Source: Xylanimonas oleitrophica (lineage in GTDB: Bacteria; Actinomycetota; Actinomycetes; Actinomycetales; Cellulomonadaceae). Taken from it: a DNA stretch of 64,000 bases. Positions 1 to 8,741 of the stretch are shown in pieces (within the stretch, counting starts at the first letter, position 1; every line of letters begins with the position of its first letter). The DNA is taken from positions 1 through 64,000 of the forward strand of contig NZ_QKWH01000008.1 in NCBI RefSeq assembly GCF_003244315.1. Reading direction: 5' to 3'. Below the pieces are notes generated by a model, which made no database searches, was not told the DNA's origin, and was given only the letters and a program-made list of their open reading frames with translations. A program made the translations under genes and the position numbers.

Positions 1-106
1 ACCAGCGGCTGACCGGCCACGGGCGTCCCCGTGCCGACGCGCTCCCGCCGCCCCCGCCCGCCGAGCGCGTCGGCACGGGGACGCCCGTGGCCGGTCAGCC
101 GCTGGT
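1..106. repeat. Perfect 44-bp inverted repeat at window edge
   Basis: Bases 1-44 are the exact reverse complement of bases 63-106, separated by an 18-nt C/G-only spacer (45-62). The left arm begins at the first base of the window, so the repeat may extend further. A perfect stem of this length inside a coding frame is unusual. It looks more like a fold-back at a contig end than a biological terminator, and there is no T-tract. The downstream gene (87-971) is open in frame through the whole repeat. Confidence 0.9.
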
Positions 107-971
107 GCCCGAGAACCCGTTCCCGACGCCGTCTCCCGGGCCGTCCCCGGCCGCCGACCCGTCGCCGTTCCCGCGCAGGCCGTCCGGCGCGCCGGGCGAG
201 ACGCCGCCGCGCAGCCGACGGGCACGGCGGGCAGCCGCCCGGGCGGGCGCGGAGGCCCCGGCCGCCGGGGACGCTCTGGAGCCCGGCCTCGAGAGCGAGC
301 CCGGGCCGGAGGGCGCCCTCGAGGAGCGCGACCCCGGTCGGGGCGGGGAGGGTCGTGCTCGGGCGACCCGCACCGACCGTGCGGGCCTCCGTGACGACGA
401 CGAGCCGGGTGCGGTCGCGGAGCCCGACGACGAGGTCCGGTCCCCGGCCGCCGTGCCGTCCCGCTCCCGGGCCCGCTCGCGCACGCGGCAGGCGCGCCGG
501 TTCGGTGTGCCGCGGCTCCTCGACAGGCGCACCGTCCTCGTGGCCGCCACCGTGGTGGCGCTGCTGGCGGGCGTGGGCACCGGTGCGGTCGTGAGCCTGC
601 TCGGCCCCGACGATCCCGCGGTGGTGGCGGCGACGCCCGAGCACTGCGCGGCGGCGCAGACCGCCTGGACGCAGTCCGCGGCGCAGCAGGTGCGGATGGA
701 CGCCGCCGACCCGGCCACGCTCCGGTCCGGGTTCCTGGGCGCCCGCGACGCGCTCGCCGCCGCGACCCCTCCGCCGGCCGTCGCGGACGACTGGGGCACC
801 GTGCAGCGCTACGTGGGCACGGTGGCGACCGCCGTCGAGGGGGTCGACGCCGCCGACCCCGCCGCCGTGGAGGCCGCGGTGGCCGAGGCGCTCGGCGGGC
901 TCGACACCGCCGCGATGACGGCGGCCGCAGGTCATGTGACCGCCTACCTCAAGGCGGGCTGCACCGAGTGA
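87..971 (+). CDS. Proline-rich single-pass membrane protein, 5' end uncertain
   Basis: No function is recognised. From the GTG at 87 the product is 294 residues, but the frame stays open to the window edge, so the true start may lie upstream or be obscured by the inverted repeat at 1-106. The first 140 residues are Pro/Arg/Glu-rich and look disordered. One hydrophobic segment follows (about residues 149-173), and then a roughly 115-residue domain predicted to be outside the membrane. That domain opens with a Cys followed by Ala/Trp-rich sequence and closes with a Cys near the C-terminus (AGCTE end). The same Cys-to-Cys domain is present in the next gene (1044-1697), so the two are probably tandem paralogues with a disulfide-bounded helical domain. 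They are 72 nt apart. Function unknown. Confidence 0.6.
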   Translation: MAGQPLVPENPFPTPSPGPSPAADPSPFPRRPSGAPGETPPRSRRARRAAARAGAEAPAAGDALEPGLESEPGPEGALEERDPGRGGEGRARATRTDRAGLRDDDEPGAVAEPDDEVRSPAAVPSRSRARSRTRQARRFGVPRLLDRRTVLVAATVVALLAGVGTGAVVSLLGPDDPAVVAATPEHCAAAQTAWTQSAAQQVRMDAADPATLRSGFLGARDALAAATPPPAVADDWGTVQRYVGTVATAVEGVDAADPAAVEAAVAEALGGLDTAAMTAAAGHVTAYLKAGCTE

Positions 972-992
972 CGGGGCGTGAGACCCGCCACG

Positions 993-1024
993 CGGGGGCC
1001 CGTCCGATTTTTCCGGACGCCCCC
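993..1024 (+). terminator. Weak hairpin between the tandem paralogues
   Basis: A GC-rich stem (GTCCG pairing with CGGAC, extended by GGGC/GCCC with a small bulge) surrounds a T5 loop. It sits just after the stop at 971 and before the lipoprotein start. No T-tract follows, so it may only attenuate transcription or be incidental. Confidence 0.3.
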
Positions 1025-1043
1025 TCTGGGTGACCATGGACGG

Positions 1044-1697
1044 GTGCTCCTCACCCGTCGTGCTCCCGGTCACCGCCCCGCCGTCGTGACGGCTCTGGTC
1101 CTCGGTGCCGCGCTGCTCGCCGGCTGCGGAGCCGACCAGGCCGAGCCGTCGGCCTCGCCCGCGCCCGCCGCGTCGGCGGTCACCGTGCCGTCCGACGCCG
1201 TGGTGAGCGACGCCGAGGGTGCCGTGGCGGGCGGGCAGGCCCCGGCCGACGACGCCCAGGCGGCCGAGGACGCGGTCGACGCGACGCAGGCCCAGGCCGA
1301 GGCGGCCCAGGAGGCCGAGACGTCCTCCGCCGAGGACCCGCAGCCCGCGGACGACGCCGGCCCGGCCACGTGCGCCGAGCTCCAGGCCGCCTGGAGCCAG
1401 ACGAACAAGGCGCTGGTGAACCTCAGCCCCGACCACCCGCGCGCGCTGGTCACGAGCTTCCGCTCGGCAGGCCGCGCCATGGAGCCCGTCGAGGCGCCCG
1501 ACGACGTCGCCGACGCGTGGCGCTCGATGTCCGCATACCTGGGGCGCGTCAACGACGCGCTGGCCGACGTCGACGCCGACGACACCGACGCGGTCTCCGC
1601 CGCCATGGCCCGGGAGATCTCTGCCCGCGACACCGCCCGTGCCACGCAGGCGGCCGAGGAGATCACCGCCTTCGTGGCCGACGGCTGCCGGTCCTGA
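1044..1697 (+). CDS. Lipoprotein, paralogue of the preceding gene
   Basis: The product is 217 residues from the GTG at 1044. This start is preferred over an upstream GTG at 978 because it puts a compact signal peptide (basic N-terminus, hydrophobic run, LLAGC lipobox) at the N-terminus. The mature protein would be lipid-anchored on the outer face of the membrane. An Ala/Glu/Asp-rich linker leads into a C-terminal domain that starts with a Cys and an AAW motif and ends in GC-Arg-Ser. This matches the C-terminal domain of the gene before it in length and pattern. The family is unknown. The next gene, a methyltransferase with its own strong RBS, starts 28 nt downstream. A role in envelope structure or ligand binding is possible, but the sequence does not show one. 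Confidence 0.65.
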   Translation: MLLTRRAPGHRPAVVTALVLGAALLAGCGADQAEPSASPAPAASAVTVPSDAVVSDAEGAVAGGQAPADDAQAAEDAVDATQAQAEAAQEAETSSAEDPQPADDAGPATCAELQAAWSQTNKALVNLSPDHPRALVTSFRSAGRAMEPVEAPDDVADAWRSMSAYLGRVNDALADVDADDTDAVSAAMAREISARDTARATQAAEEITAFVADGCRS

Positions 1698-1725
1698 CCC
1701 GACCTCGCCCCAGGAGGGCCCCACC

Positions 1726-3357
1726 ATGACCGCGTCCGCGCCGTCCTCCCTGCCCGCTCCCGCGGCTCCTGCCGCGGAGCTCGCCGCGCTGCGCGGCGAC
1801 CTCGATGCCGCGTCCTGGACGGTGGACGGCGTCGCCGGGCTCGTCGGCGGGCTGGCCGCCGCGGCCCTCCACCGCGAGCAGGCCGTCCCCGCCCTGCGGG
1901 CGGTCGAGGACGCCGTCCGCGGCCGTTCCCCGGCGTCGTGGGACCCGCGCGCGACGCTGACGCGGCTGTTCCTGCTGGGTGGGCAGGTGCCCCGGGCGGC
2001 GCTCGACGCCGCGCTGCCCGCCACCGGCACCACGGGGGCGGTGCGGGCAGGGCTCGTGGTCGCGGCCGGCGAGGGGCCCGACGACGCGGTCCGCGCGGTC
2101 GTCGACCTGCGCCCCTATGCGGCGCAGGACGCCACGGGGGACGTCTCGTGGTGGCTCGCCTCCGACCTGGGCGAGCTGGCCCGGGGCGGTGCCATCGCCA
2201 ACGACCACGTGCTCGGTGCAGGGGGCGCCTCCCTGACGCTCGCCCAGGTCACGGTGCGCGACCGGGTGGCGCGCGTGCTCGACCTGGGCACCGGCAGCGG
2301 GATCCAGGCGCTGCACGCGACCCGGCACGCGGGTGCCGTCGTGGCGACCGACGTGTCACCGCGAGCGCTCGAGTTCGCCCGGTTCAACGCCGGGCTGAAC
2401 CTGGGGCACGACGACGCGCTGGACCTGCGCCTGGGGTCGATGCTCGAGCCCGTGGCGGGCGAGACGTTCGACCTGGTGGTCTCCAACCCCCCGTTCGTCA
2501 TCACCCCGCACACGGGTGAGGCCGGCCGGGCGGTGCAGGAGGCCATCGGCGGCTACGAGTACCGCGACGGGGGCCGCTCGGGCGACGACCTGGTGCGCGA
2601 CCTCGTCACCTCGGTGGGCGACGTGCTGGCCCCCGGTGGCACCGCCCAGCTGCTGGGCAACTGGGAGCACCGTCGCGGGCAGCGCTGGACCGAGCGCGTG
2701 GGGGAGTGGCTCGACGCCTCCGGGCTCGACGGCTGGGTGATCCAGCGCGAGGTGCTCGACCCCGCCGAGTACGCCGAGACGTGGATCCGCGACGGCGGGA
2801 CCACGCCGGACCGCGACCCGCAGGCGTGGGCGGCCGCCTACGGCGCGTGGCTGGACGACTTCGCCTCGCGCGACGTCGAGGCGATCGGGTTCGGCATCGT
2901 CACCCTCCGCAAGCCGGTCGACGCCGCTCGCCCGGACGGCAGCCCGCGCGAGCGCCTGCGCCGGCTCGAGGAGCACACGGGCGCGGTGCGTCAGCCGCTG
3001 GGGCCGCACCTGGCGGCGTCCCTGGCCGCGCACGACTGGCTGGCGGTGCGCGACGACGACGCCCTGGCCGCGGCGCACCTCACGGTGGCGCCCGACGTCA
3101 CCGAGGAGCGGTACCTCACGCCGGGGGCGGGCGACCCGAACGTCGTCGTGGTGCGTCAGGGCGACGGCCTCGGGCGAGGCGTCCATGCCTCGACGGCGTT
3201 AGCCGCGCTCGTGGGTGCCTGCGACGGCGAGCTGTCCGTGGGGCAGATCTCGGGGGCGATCGCGACCCTGTTCGACGTGGACGCGCAGGCCCTGGCGGCC
3301 GAGCTGCTGCCCGCGGTGCGAGGTCTCGTGCGAGACGGTTTCCTGCGCCCTGCCTGA
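1726..3357 (+). CDS. Class I SAM-dependent methyltransferase, HemK/MTS-like
   Basis: The product is 543 residues. The ATG at 1726 is chosen because an AGGAGG-type RBS sits about 8 nt upstream; the longer frame from 1639 overlaps the preceding gene. The SAM-binding motif I (DLGTGSG) begins near residue 186. The catalytic SNPPF motif, with Asn at about residue 254, is the signature of N6-adenine and N5-glutamine methyltransferases (HemK/RsmC-like 'MTS' fold). The roughly 170-residue N-terminal extension and roughly 200-residue C-terminal region match a long actinobacterial methyltransferase family with winged-helix-like flanks. The substrate cannot be read from sequence; rRNA, a release factor or a small molecule are all possible. 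It appears monocistronic. Confidence 0.8.
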   Translation: MTASAPSSLPAPAAPAAELAALRGDLDAASWTVDGVAGLVGGLAAAALHREQAVPALRAVEDAVRGRSPASWDPRATLTRLFLLGGQVPRAALDAALPATGTTGAVRAGLVVAAGEGPDDAVRAVVDLRPYAAQDATGDVSWWLASDLGELARGGAIANDHVLGAGGASLTLAQVTVRDRVARVLDLGTGSGIQALHATRHAGAVVATDVSPRALEFARFNAGLNLGHDDALDLRLGSMLEPVAGETFDLVVSNPPFVITPHTGEAGRAVQEAIGGYEYRDGGRSGDDLVRDLVTSVGDVLAPGGTAQLLGNWEHRRGQRWTERVGEWLDASGLDGWVIQREVLDPAEYAETWIRDGGTTPDRDPQAWAAAYGAWLDDFASRDVEAIGFGIVTLRKPVDAARPDGSPRERLRRLEEHTGAVRQPLGPHLAASLAAHDWLAVRDDDALAAAHLTVAPDVTEERYLTPGAGDPNVVVVRQGDGLGRGVHASTALAALVGACDGELSVGQISGAIATLFDVDAQALAAELLPAVRGLVRDGFLRPA

Positions 3358-3421
3358 CCCGGTTTATTCCCGTCTGCCTGCGGTTTCACCCTCCGGCGCG
3401 CCCGTTTTCACCCGGACAATG

Positions 3422-3435
3422 TGGACACATGTCCA
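3422..3435. promoter_or_regulatory. 14-bp perfect palindrome upstream of the protease gene
   Basis: TGGACACATGTCCA is a perfect palindrome about 110 nt before the secreted protease start. It lies in an AT-richer stretch than its surroundings, which is typical of a dimeric regulator site. The regulator is not identifiable from sequence. Confidence 0.4.
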
Positions 3436-3546
3436 TATTTCCGTCACGTAAAACTTTCCGGGCGAGCGCGCGAGTGACACGGATCACCTTCTACGTTGTG
3501 CTCCTGTCCGGGAACCGCCCGGGCAGAAGACGGAAGGACGCTGGAG

Positions 3547-4689
3547 ATGAGATGGACTCAGATGCGAGGGATGGCCGTCACGGCCGCCTCGCTCACGCTC
3601 GTCGCAGGGACCCTGACCGCCCAGGCCGCGCCCGCGGCCGCCCCCCTGGACGAGATCCCGGGCGCAGAGGACTACGCGCCCGGGCTGCTCCGAGCGATGG
3701 AGCGTGACCTCGGCATGGCCGCCGAGCGAGCGATCGACCGCCTCGAGTTCCAGGACGAGGCCGCCGAGAGCCAGGAGCTCGCGGCCGAGACGCTCGAGTC
3801 GTACGCCGGCACGTGGCTCGACCCGGAGAAGGACGAGCTGTTCGTGGCCGTCGCCGACCCGGCCGAGGTCGCCGTCGCCGAGGCCCTCGGCGCCACCGTC
3901 GTCACGGTCGAGCGCACCGCCGAGGAGCTGGAGACGTTCCGCGCCGCCCTCGACGCACCGCTCTCCGCGGCCGGCACCGAGGCCGTGCCGTCCTGGTACG
4001 TCGACGCCACCAGCAACACCGTCGTCGTCTCGGTCACCGAGGAGGGCCGTGCGGCCGCCGAGGCCGCCGTCGCCGCCGCCGGCGTGCCCGCCGACGCCGT
4101 GACGCTCGAGACCACCACCGAGGCGCCGCGCACGCTCATCGACGTCGTGGGCGGCAACGCCTACTACATCGGCAGCGGCTCGCGCTGCTCGGTGGGCTTC
4201 GCCGTCAACGACGGCTTCATCACCGCCGGCCACTGCGGCCGCACCGGTGCGACCACCTCCAGCCCGAACGGCACCTTCGTCGGCTCGAGCTTCCCCGGCA
4301 ACGACTACGCCTACGTGCGCGTCGGCTCGGGCAACACCCTCATCGGCGCCGTCAACAACTACTCGGGCGGCCGCGTCGCGGTCCGCGGCTCGCAGCAGGC
4401 GTCGGTCGGCGCCTCGGTGTGCCGGTCCGGTTCCACCACCGGGTGGCACTGCGGCACCATCCAGGCGTTCAACTCCACCGTCAACTACGCCGAGGGCTCC
4501 GTCCGCGGCCTCATCCGCACCAACGTGTGCGCCGAGCCGGGCGACTCCGGCGGCTCGCTGCTCGCCGGCAACCAGGCCCAGGGCCTGACCTCCGGCGGCT
4601 CGGGCAACTGCCGTACCGGCGGCACCACGTACTTCCAGCCGGTCAACCCGGTGCTGAGCGCCTACGGGCTCTCGCTGCGCACCTCCTGA
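3547..4689 (+). CDS. Secreted S1-family serine protease (streptogrisin/alpha-lytic type)
   Basis: A 380-residue preproenzyme of an extracellular chymotrypsin-fold endopeptidase. The ATG at 3547 follows a GGAAGGA RBS; the longer frame from 3496 has none. Residues 1-33 form a Sec signal peptide. Residues of about 34-196 are an acidic pro-region like the folding chaperone of alpha-lytic protease and streptogrisins. The mature domain starts near residue 197. The catalytic triad is visible: His229 in TAGHCG, Asp253 in NDYAYVRV, and Ser334 in GDSGGS. Paired cysteines around the His and Ser loops fit the family disulfides. The gene is monocistronic, with a 14-bp palindrome upstream and a strong terminator downstream. 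The pro-region is removed by self-cleavage in this family. Specificity is not predicted. Confidence 0.92.
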   Translation: MRWTQMRGMAVTAASLTLVAGTLTAQAAPAAAPLDEIPGAEDYAPGLLRAMERDLGMAAERAIDRLEFQDEAAESQELAAETLESYAGTWLDPEKDELFVAVADPAEVAVAEALGATVVTVERTAEELETFRAALDAPLSAAGTEAVPSWYVDATSNTVVVSVTEEGRAAAEAAVAAAGVPADAVTLETTTEAPRTLIDVVGGNAYYIGSGSRCSVGFAVNDGFITAGHCGRTGATTSSPNGTFVGSSFPGNDYAYVRVGSGNTLIGAVNNYSGGRVAVRGSQQASVGASVCRSGSTTGWHCGTIQAFNSTVNYAEGSVRGLIRTNVCAEPGDSGGSLLAGNQAQGLTSGGSGNCRTGGTTYFQPVNPVLSAYGLSLRTS

Positions 4690-4703
4690 CCCACCGCACG
4701 GCA

Positions 4704-4739
4704 CCGACGCCCCCGGCACACCCGTGCCGGGGGCGTCGG
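4704..4739 (+). terminator. Strong terminator after the serine protease
   Basis: Perfect 16-bp stem (4704-4719 with 4724-4739) and a 4-nt ACCC loop, 14 nt after the protease stop. No long T-tract follows, as is common for actinobacterial terminators. Confidence 0.8.
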
Positions 4740-4828
4740 CACGCTCCCGCAGCTCTCTCCCAGGAGGCCGCCCCGTGCTGGCGCCAGACGATCACGGGCT
4801 TCTCACATCGGGCCGATAGCGTGTATCC

Positions 4829-5746
4829 ATGCTGGACGTGACCCGACCGCTGCCACGGCACGAGCTGCCGGGAGCGCGCGACGAGGCTCGCACCGCCCCG
4901 CGCGTGCTGGCCGCCGTCGTCGCGCTGCTCGCCGTGCTCGGCGTGCACGCCACCTGGCGGTACTTCGTGGCCACCGCGCGCGGTCAGCGCTTCGACGAGC
5001 TCGCCTTCGAGGGCGCCGAGCACGGCCAGGGGCGCCTGTGGGTCCTCGCGGAGCCGGTCCTGGACGTCGTCTCGGTCGCGTTCGTGGTGGCCGGGGTGGG
5101 CACGGCCGTCGTCGTGGCCCTCGTGCGGCGCCGGTGGTTGCTGGCGGTGCAGGTGGCCGTGCTCGTCGCCGGGTCCAACGTCACCACGCAGGTCGCCAAG
5201 CACTGGTTCTACGAGCGTCCCGACCTGCTCCCCGGCTGGAACGGCCCGAACACCCTGCCCAGCGGGCACACCACCGTCGCCGCCTCCGTCTCCGCCGCGG
5301 TGCTCGTGGCCGTGCCGCGCGCGTGGCGCCCCGCCGTCGCCGTCGTCGGCGCCGCGTGGACGGGCGCCATGGGCGTCTCCACGCTGGTGGGGCAGTGGCA
5401 CCGGCCGTCCGACGTCGTCGCGGCCCTCCTGGTCGTGCTCGCCTGGGGTGCGGCGCTGTGCGCCCTCACCGGCCGCTCGTCGCTCGACCTGCCCACGGCT
5501 CCGGGCGCGTCGATGGCCACACCGGGATCCTCGGTCGTGGCCGGCGTCATGCTCGTGGGCGGTGCCGTGGCGGCGGTCCTGGCCGCCGTCGCCCTCGCGG
5601 ACGTGTCCACCGAGGCGGGGCGCGTGCCGTTCGAGGGCGACGTCACCGCCTACGGCGGCGGCGTCGGCGGGGTGCTCGCCGTCACCGCCCTGGTCTTCGC
5701 GCTGCTCCTGCTGCTGCGCCAGGCGACCGCACGGCCCCAGCGCTGA
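4829..5746 (+). CDS. PAP2-family membrane phosphatase
   Basis: A 305-residue integral membrane protein of the type 2 phosphatidic acid phosphatase family, which dephosphorylates lipid phosphates such as phosphatidate or undecaprenyl diphosphate. All three signature motifs are present: the K-x6-RP motif (KHWFYERP, near residue 124), PSGHTT with the catalytic His147, and the third motif with His191 in WHRPSD. About six hydrophobic segments flank them. The C-terminal roughly 80 residues carry two further helices. The start is an ATG with a TAGCGT hexamer (4817-4822) exactly 12 nt upstream and no RBS, indicating a leaderless mRNA. The exact lipid substrate is not readable. Confidence 0.85.
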   Translation: MLDVTRPLPRHELPGARDEARTAPRVLAAVVALLAVLGVHATWRYFVATARGQRFDELAFEGAEHGQGRLWVLAEPVLDVVSVAFVVAGVGTAVVVALVRRRWLLAVQVAVLVAGSNVTTQVAKHWFYERPDLLPGWNGPNTLPSGHTTVAASVSAAVLVAVPRAWRPAVAVVGAAWTGAMGVSTLVGQWHRPSDVVAALLVVLAWGAALCALTGRSSLDLPTAPGASMATPGSSVVAGVMLVGGAVAAVLAAVALADVSTEAGRVPFEGDVTAYGGGVGGVLAVTALVFALLLLLRQATARPQR

Positions 5747-5912
5747 GCACCGCGGGGTGAATTCGGTCTCTCCGGGGCGCCGGCCCTGGGGAAGCCGCCA
5801 GGCATCGCACCTCCGGCCCGGGTAGGGTGCGCGGACGGCGGTGGCGTACCGTGAAGAACCCCGGGGCCGCCCTCCGAGCCTCACCTCTCCGTAGGACCGA
5901 AAGCAGGGATGG

Positions 5913-8675
5913 ATGCCCCAGCCACGCAAGCTCGTGATCGTCGAGTCGCCCACCAAGGCTCGCAAGATCGCCGGCTATCTCGGCGACGGCTACGAGGTGG
6001 AGGCCAGCGTCGGCCACATCCGTGACCTGCCGCAGCCCTCCGAGCTGCCCGCGGAGATGAAGAAGGGCCCCTACGGCAAGTTCGCCGTCGACGTCGAGAA
6101 CGGCTTCGAGCCGTACTACGAGGTCTACGCCGACAAGAAGGCCAAGGTCCGCGAGCTCAAGAAGGCTCTCAAGGAGGCCGACGAGCTGTACCTCGCCACG
6201 GACGAGGACCGCGAGGGCGAGGCCATCGCGTGGCACCTCATCCAGGAGCTCAAGCCCAAGGTCCCCGTCAAGCGGATGGTCTTCCACGAGATCACGCGCG
6301 AGGCCATCGTGCGGGCCCTGGAGAACACCCGGGACCTCGACGAGAACCTCGTCGACGCGCAGGAGACGCGGCGCATCCTCGACCGCCTCTACGGCTACGA
6401 GGTCTCGCCGGTGCTGTGGCGCAAGGTGCGCCAGGGCCTGTCGGCGGGCCGCGTGCAGTCGGTCGCCACCCGCCTGGTGGTCGAGCGCGAGCGCGAGCGC
6501 ATGGCGTTCGTCGCCGCGGAGTACTGGGACGTCACCGGGCAGTTCGCGCCCACGACGGGCGACGACGCGGGGCAGGCGTTCAAGGCCCGCCTGACGGGGC
6601 TGGGCGGCGAGCGGGTGGCCTCCGGGCGCGACTTCGACGACAAGGGCCGCCTCAAGGTCCGTTCCGGCGTCGTGCAGCTGGACGAGGCACGGGCGCAGGC
6701 CGTCGTCGCGGGCCTCGGGTCCGCCGTCGACGGCGGGTTCACGGTGCGGTCCCTGGAGACCAAGCCGTACTCGCGCAAGCCCGCCGCTCCCTTCACCACC
6801 TCCACGCTGCAGCAGGAGGCGGGGCGCAAGCTGCGCATGAACGCGCGCGCCACGATGCGCACCGCCCAGGCGCTGTACGAGAACGGCTACATCACCTACA
6901 TGCGTACCGACAGCCCCGCGCTGTCGGCCGAGGCGATCGACGCCGCCCGCCGCCAGGCCGCCGAGCTGTACGGGGCCGAGTACGTGCCGGGCTCGCCGCG
7001 TCTGTACCAGTCCAAGAACAAGGGGGCGCAGGAGGCGCACGAGGCCATCCGGCCCGCCGGTGACTCGTTCCGGACGCCGGCCCAGGTGGCCCGTGAGCTC
7101 AGCGGTGACCAGTTCCGCCTCTACGAGCTCATCTGGAAGCGCACCGTCGCCTCGCAGATGGCCGACGCCAAGGGCTCGACGGCGTCCGTGCGTCTTGCCG
7201 CCCCGCTCTCCGCCGCCGCGGGAGAGCTCGCCGGCACCGAGGCCGTGTTCTCCGCGTCGGGCACCGTCATCACCTTCCGCGGGTTCCTCGCCGCGTACGA
7301 GGAGAGCGTCGACGTCGAGGACGACGGCGCCGCCGCGTCGTCCGAGCGCGACGCCCGCCTGCCCCGCATGGCCGAGGGGGACGCCCTGGCCGGCCGCGAC
7401 CTGGCTGCCGACGGGCACTCGACCACGCCGCCCGCCCGCTACACCGAGGCGTCGCTGGTCAAGGCGCTGGAGGAGCTGGGCATCGGCCGCCCCTCCACGT
7501 ACGCGGCCACGATCTCGACGATCCAGGACCGCGGCTACGTGCGCACCCAGGGCCAGGCCCTGGTGCCCACCTGGCTCGCCTTCGCCGTGACCAAGCTGCT
7601 CGAGGAGCACTTCGACTGGCTCGTGGACTACCGGTTCACGGCCGAGATGGAGGCGGACCTCGACCAGATCGCCGCGGGCGACCGCGAGCGCGCCGCCTGG
7701 CTGAGCCGGTTCTACTTCGGGGACGGCAGCGGGTCCCAGGAGGGCTGGGGCCTGCACGACCTGGTGGAGAACCTCGGCGACATCGACGCCGTCGCGGTCA
7801 ACTCCGTCGAGATCGGCGAGGGCATCCGCCTGCGCGTGGGCCGCTACGGCCCCTACGTGGAGGACCTCTCGGCCGAGGTGCCGGAGGGGCAGAACCCGCC
7901 GCGCGCCTCGGTGCCCGAGGACCTGGCGCCCGACGAGCTGACCGTGGAGAAGGCGCGCGAGCTGCTGGCCGCCGGTGGCGACGAGGGCCGCGTGCTGGGC
8001 ACCGACCCGGAGTCCGGCCACACGATCGTGGCCAAGGCCGGCCGGTACGGGCCGTACGTGACCGAGCTGCTGCCCGAGCCGGAGCTCGACCCGGGCCTGA
8101 GCGCCGCCGCCCGCAAGAAGGCCCTCGCGGCGCTGCCCAAGCCCCGCACGGCCTCGCTGTTCAAGACGATGGCGCTCGACACCGTCACCCTCGAGGACGC
8201 CCTGCGCCTGCTGTCCCTGCCGCGCGTGGTGGGTACCGATCCCGAGTCGGGGGACGAGATCACCGCGCAGAACGGCCGGTACGGGCCCTATCTGAAGAAG
8301 GGCACGGACTCGCGGACGCTCGGCTCGGAGGAGCAGCTCTTCACCGTGACGCTGGAGGAGGCGCTGAAGATCTACGCCGAGCCCAAGCGGGGACGTGGGG
8401 CCCGCGGCGCTGCCGCACCGCCTCTGCGCGAGCTCGGTGACGACCCCACCAGCGGCAAGCCCATCACCGTCAAGGACGGCCGGTTCGGCCCGTACGTCAC
8501 CGACGGCGAGACGAACCGCACCCTGCCGCGGGACCTGACACCCGAGACGATCACGCCCGAGCGTGCCGTCGAGCTGCTGGCGGAGAAGCGTGCGGCCGGG
8601 CCGGCCAAGAAGCGCACCACGCGCTCCACGGCCGCCCGCAAGACGACGACGCGCAAGACCGCGACCAAGAAGTAG
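5913..8675 (+). CDS. topA: DNA topoisomerase I (type IA)
   Basis: A 920-residue type IA topoisomerase that relaxes negative supercoils. The N-terminal TOPRIM domain starts with LVIVESPTKA, and the DxDxxGE metal motif appears as DEDREGE. The active-site Tyr is in ITYMRTDS at about residue 329. The C-terminal part carries four GRYGPYV/GRFGPYV-type TOPRIM_C repeats in place of zinc fingers, and ends in a Lys/Arg/Thr-rich tail; both are typical of actinobacterial TopA. The ATG at 5913 is preceded by GCAGGG. No overlap with neighbours, and a long bidirectional hairpin follows. Length is normal for the group, so the gene appears intact and essential. Confidence 0.97.
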   Translation: MPQPRKLVIVESPTKARKIAGYLGDGYEVEASVGHIRDLPQPSELPAEMKKGPYGKFAVDVENGFEPYYEVYADKKAKVRELKKALKEADELYLATDEDREGEAIAWHLIQELKPKVPVKRMVFHEITREAIVRALENTRDLDENLVDAQETRRILDRLYGYEVSPVLWRKVRQGLSAGRVQSVATRLVVERERERMAFVAAEYWDVTGQFAPTTGDDAGQAFKARLTGLGGERVASGRDFDDKGRLKVRSGVVQLDEARAQAVVAGLGSAVDGGFTVRSLETKPYSRKPAAPFTTSTLQQEAGRKLRMNARATMRTAQALYENGYITYMRTDSPALSAEAIDAARRQAAELYGAEYVPGSPRLYQSKNKGAQEAHEAIRPAGDSFRTPAQVARELSGDQFRLYELIWKRTVASQMADAKGSTASVRLAAPLSAAAGELAGTEAVFSASGTVITFRGFLAAYEESVDVEDDGAAASSERDARLPRMAEGDALAGRDLAADGHSTTPPARYTEASLVKALEELGIGRPSTYAATISTIQDRGYVRTQGQALVPTWLAFAVTKLLEEHFDWLVDYRFTAEMEADLDQIAAGDRERAAWLSRFYFGDGSGSQEGWGLHDLVENLGDIDAVAVNSVEIGEGIRLRVGRYGPYVEDLSAEVPEGQNPPRASVPEDLAPDELTVEKARELLAAGGDEGRVLGTDPESGHTIVAKAGRYGPYVTELLPEPELDPGLSAAARKKALAALPKPRTASLFKTMALDTVTLEDALRLLSLPRVVGTDPESGDEITAQNGRYGPYLKKGTDSRTLGSEEQLFTVTLEEALKIYAEPKRGRGARGAAAPPLRELGDDPTSGKPITVKDGRFGPYVTDGETNRTLPRDLTPETITPERAVELLAEKRAAGPAKKRTTRSTAARKTTTRKTATKK

Positions 8676-8680
8676 CCCGT

Positions 8681-8739
8681 CGCGCGCCCCCGGGGGTCTG
8701 GGTGCCGACCTCTCGGCACCGCAGGCCCCGGGGCGCGCG
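8681..8739. terminator. Bidirectional terminator between topA and the minus-strand lipoprotein
   Basis: Long imperfect hairpin: a perfect 10-bp outer stem (8681-8690 with 8730-8739), internal bulges, and a perfect 8-bp inner stem (GGTGCCGA/TCGGCACC) with a 4-nt loop. It begins 5 nt after the topA stop and ends 2 nt before the stop of the convergent gene. Confidence 0.75.
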
Positions 8740-8741
8740 TC

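Noticed and set aside
5682..8021. 779-codon minus-strand frame opposite topA
   Set aside because: Antisense shadow of an intact TopA; no domain features.
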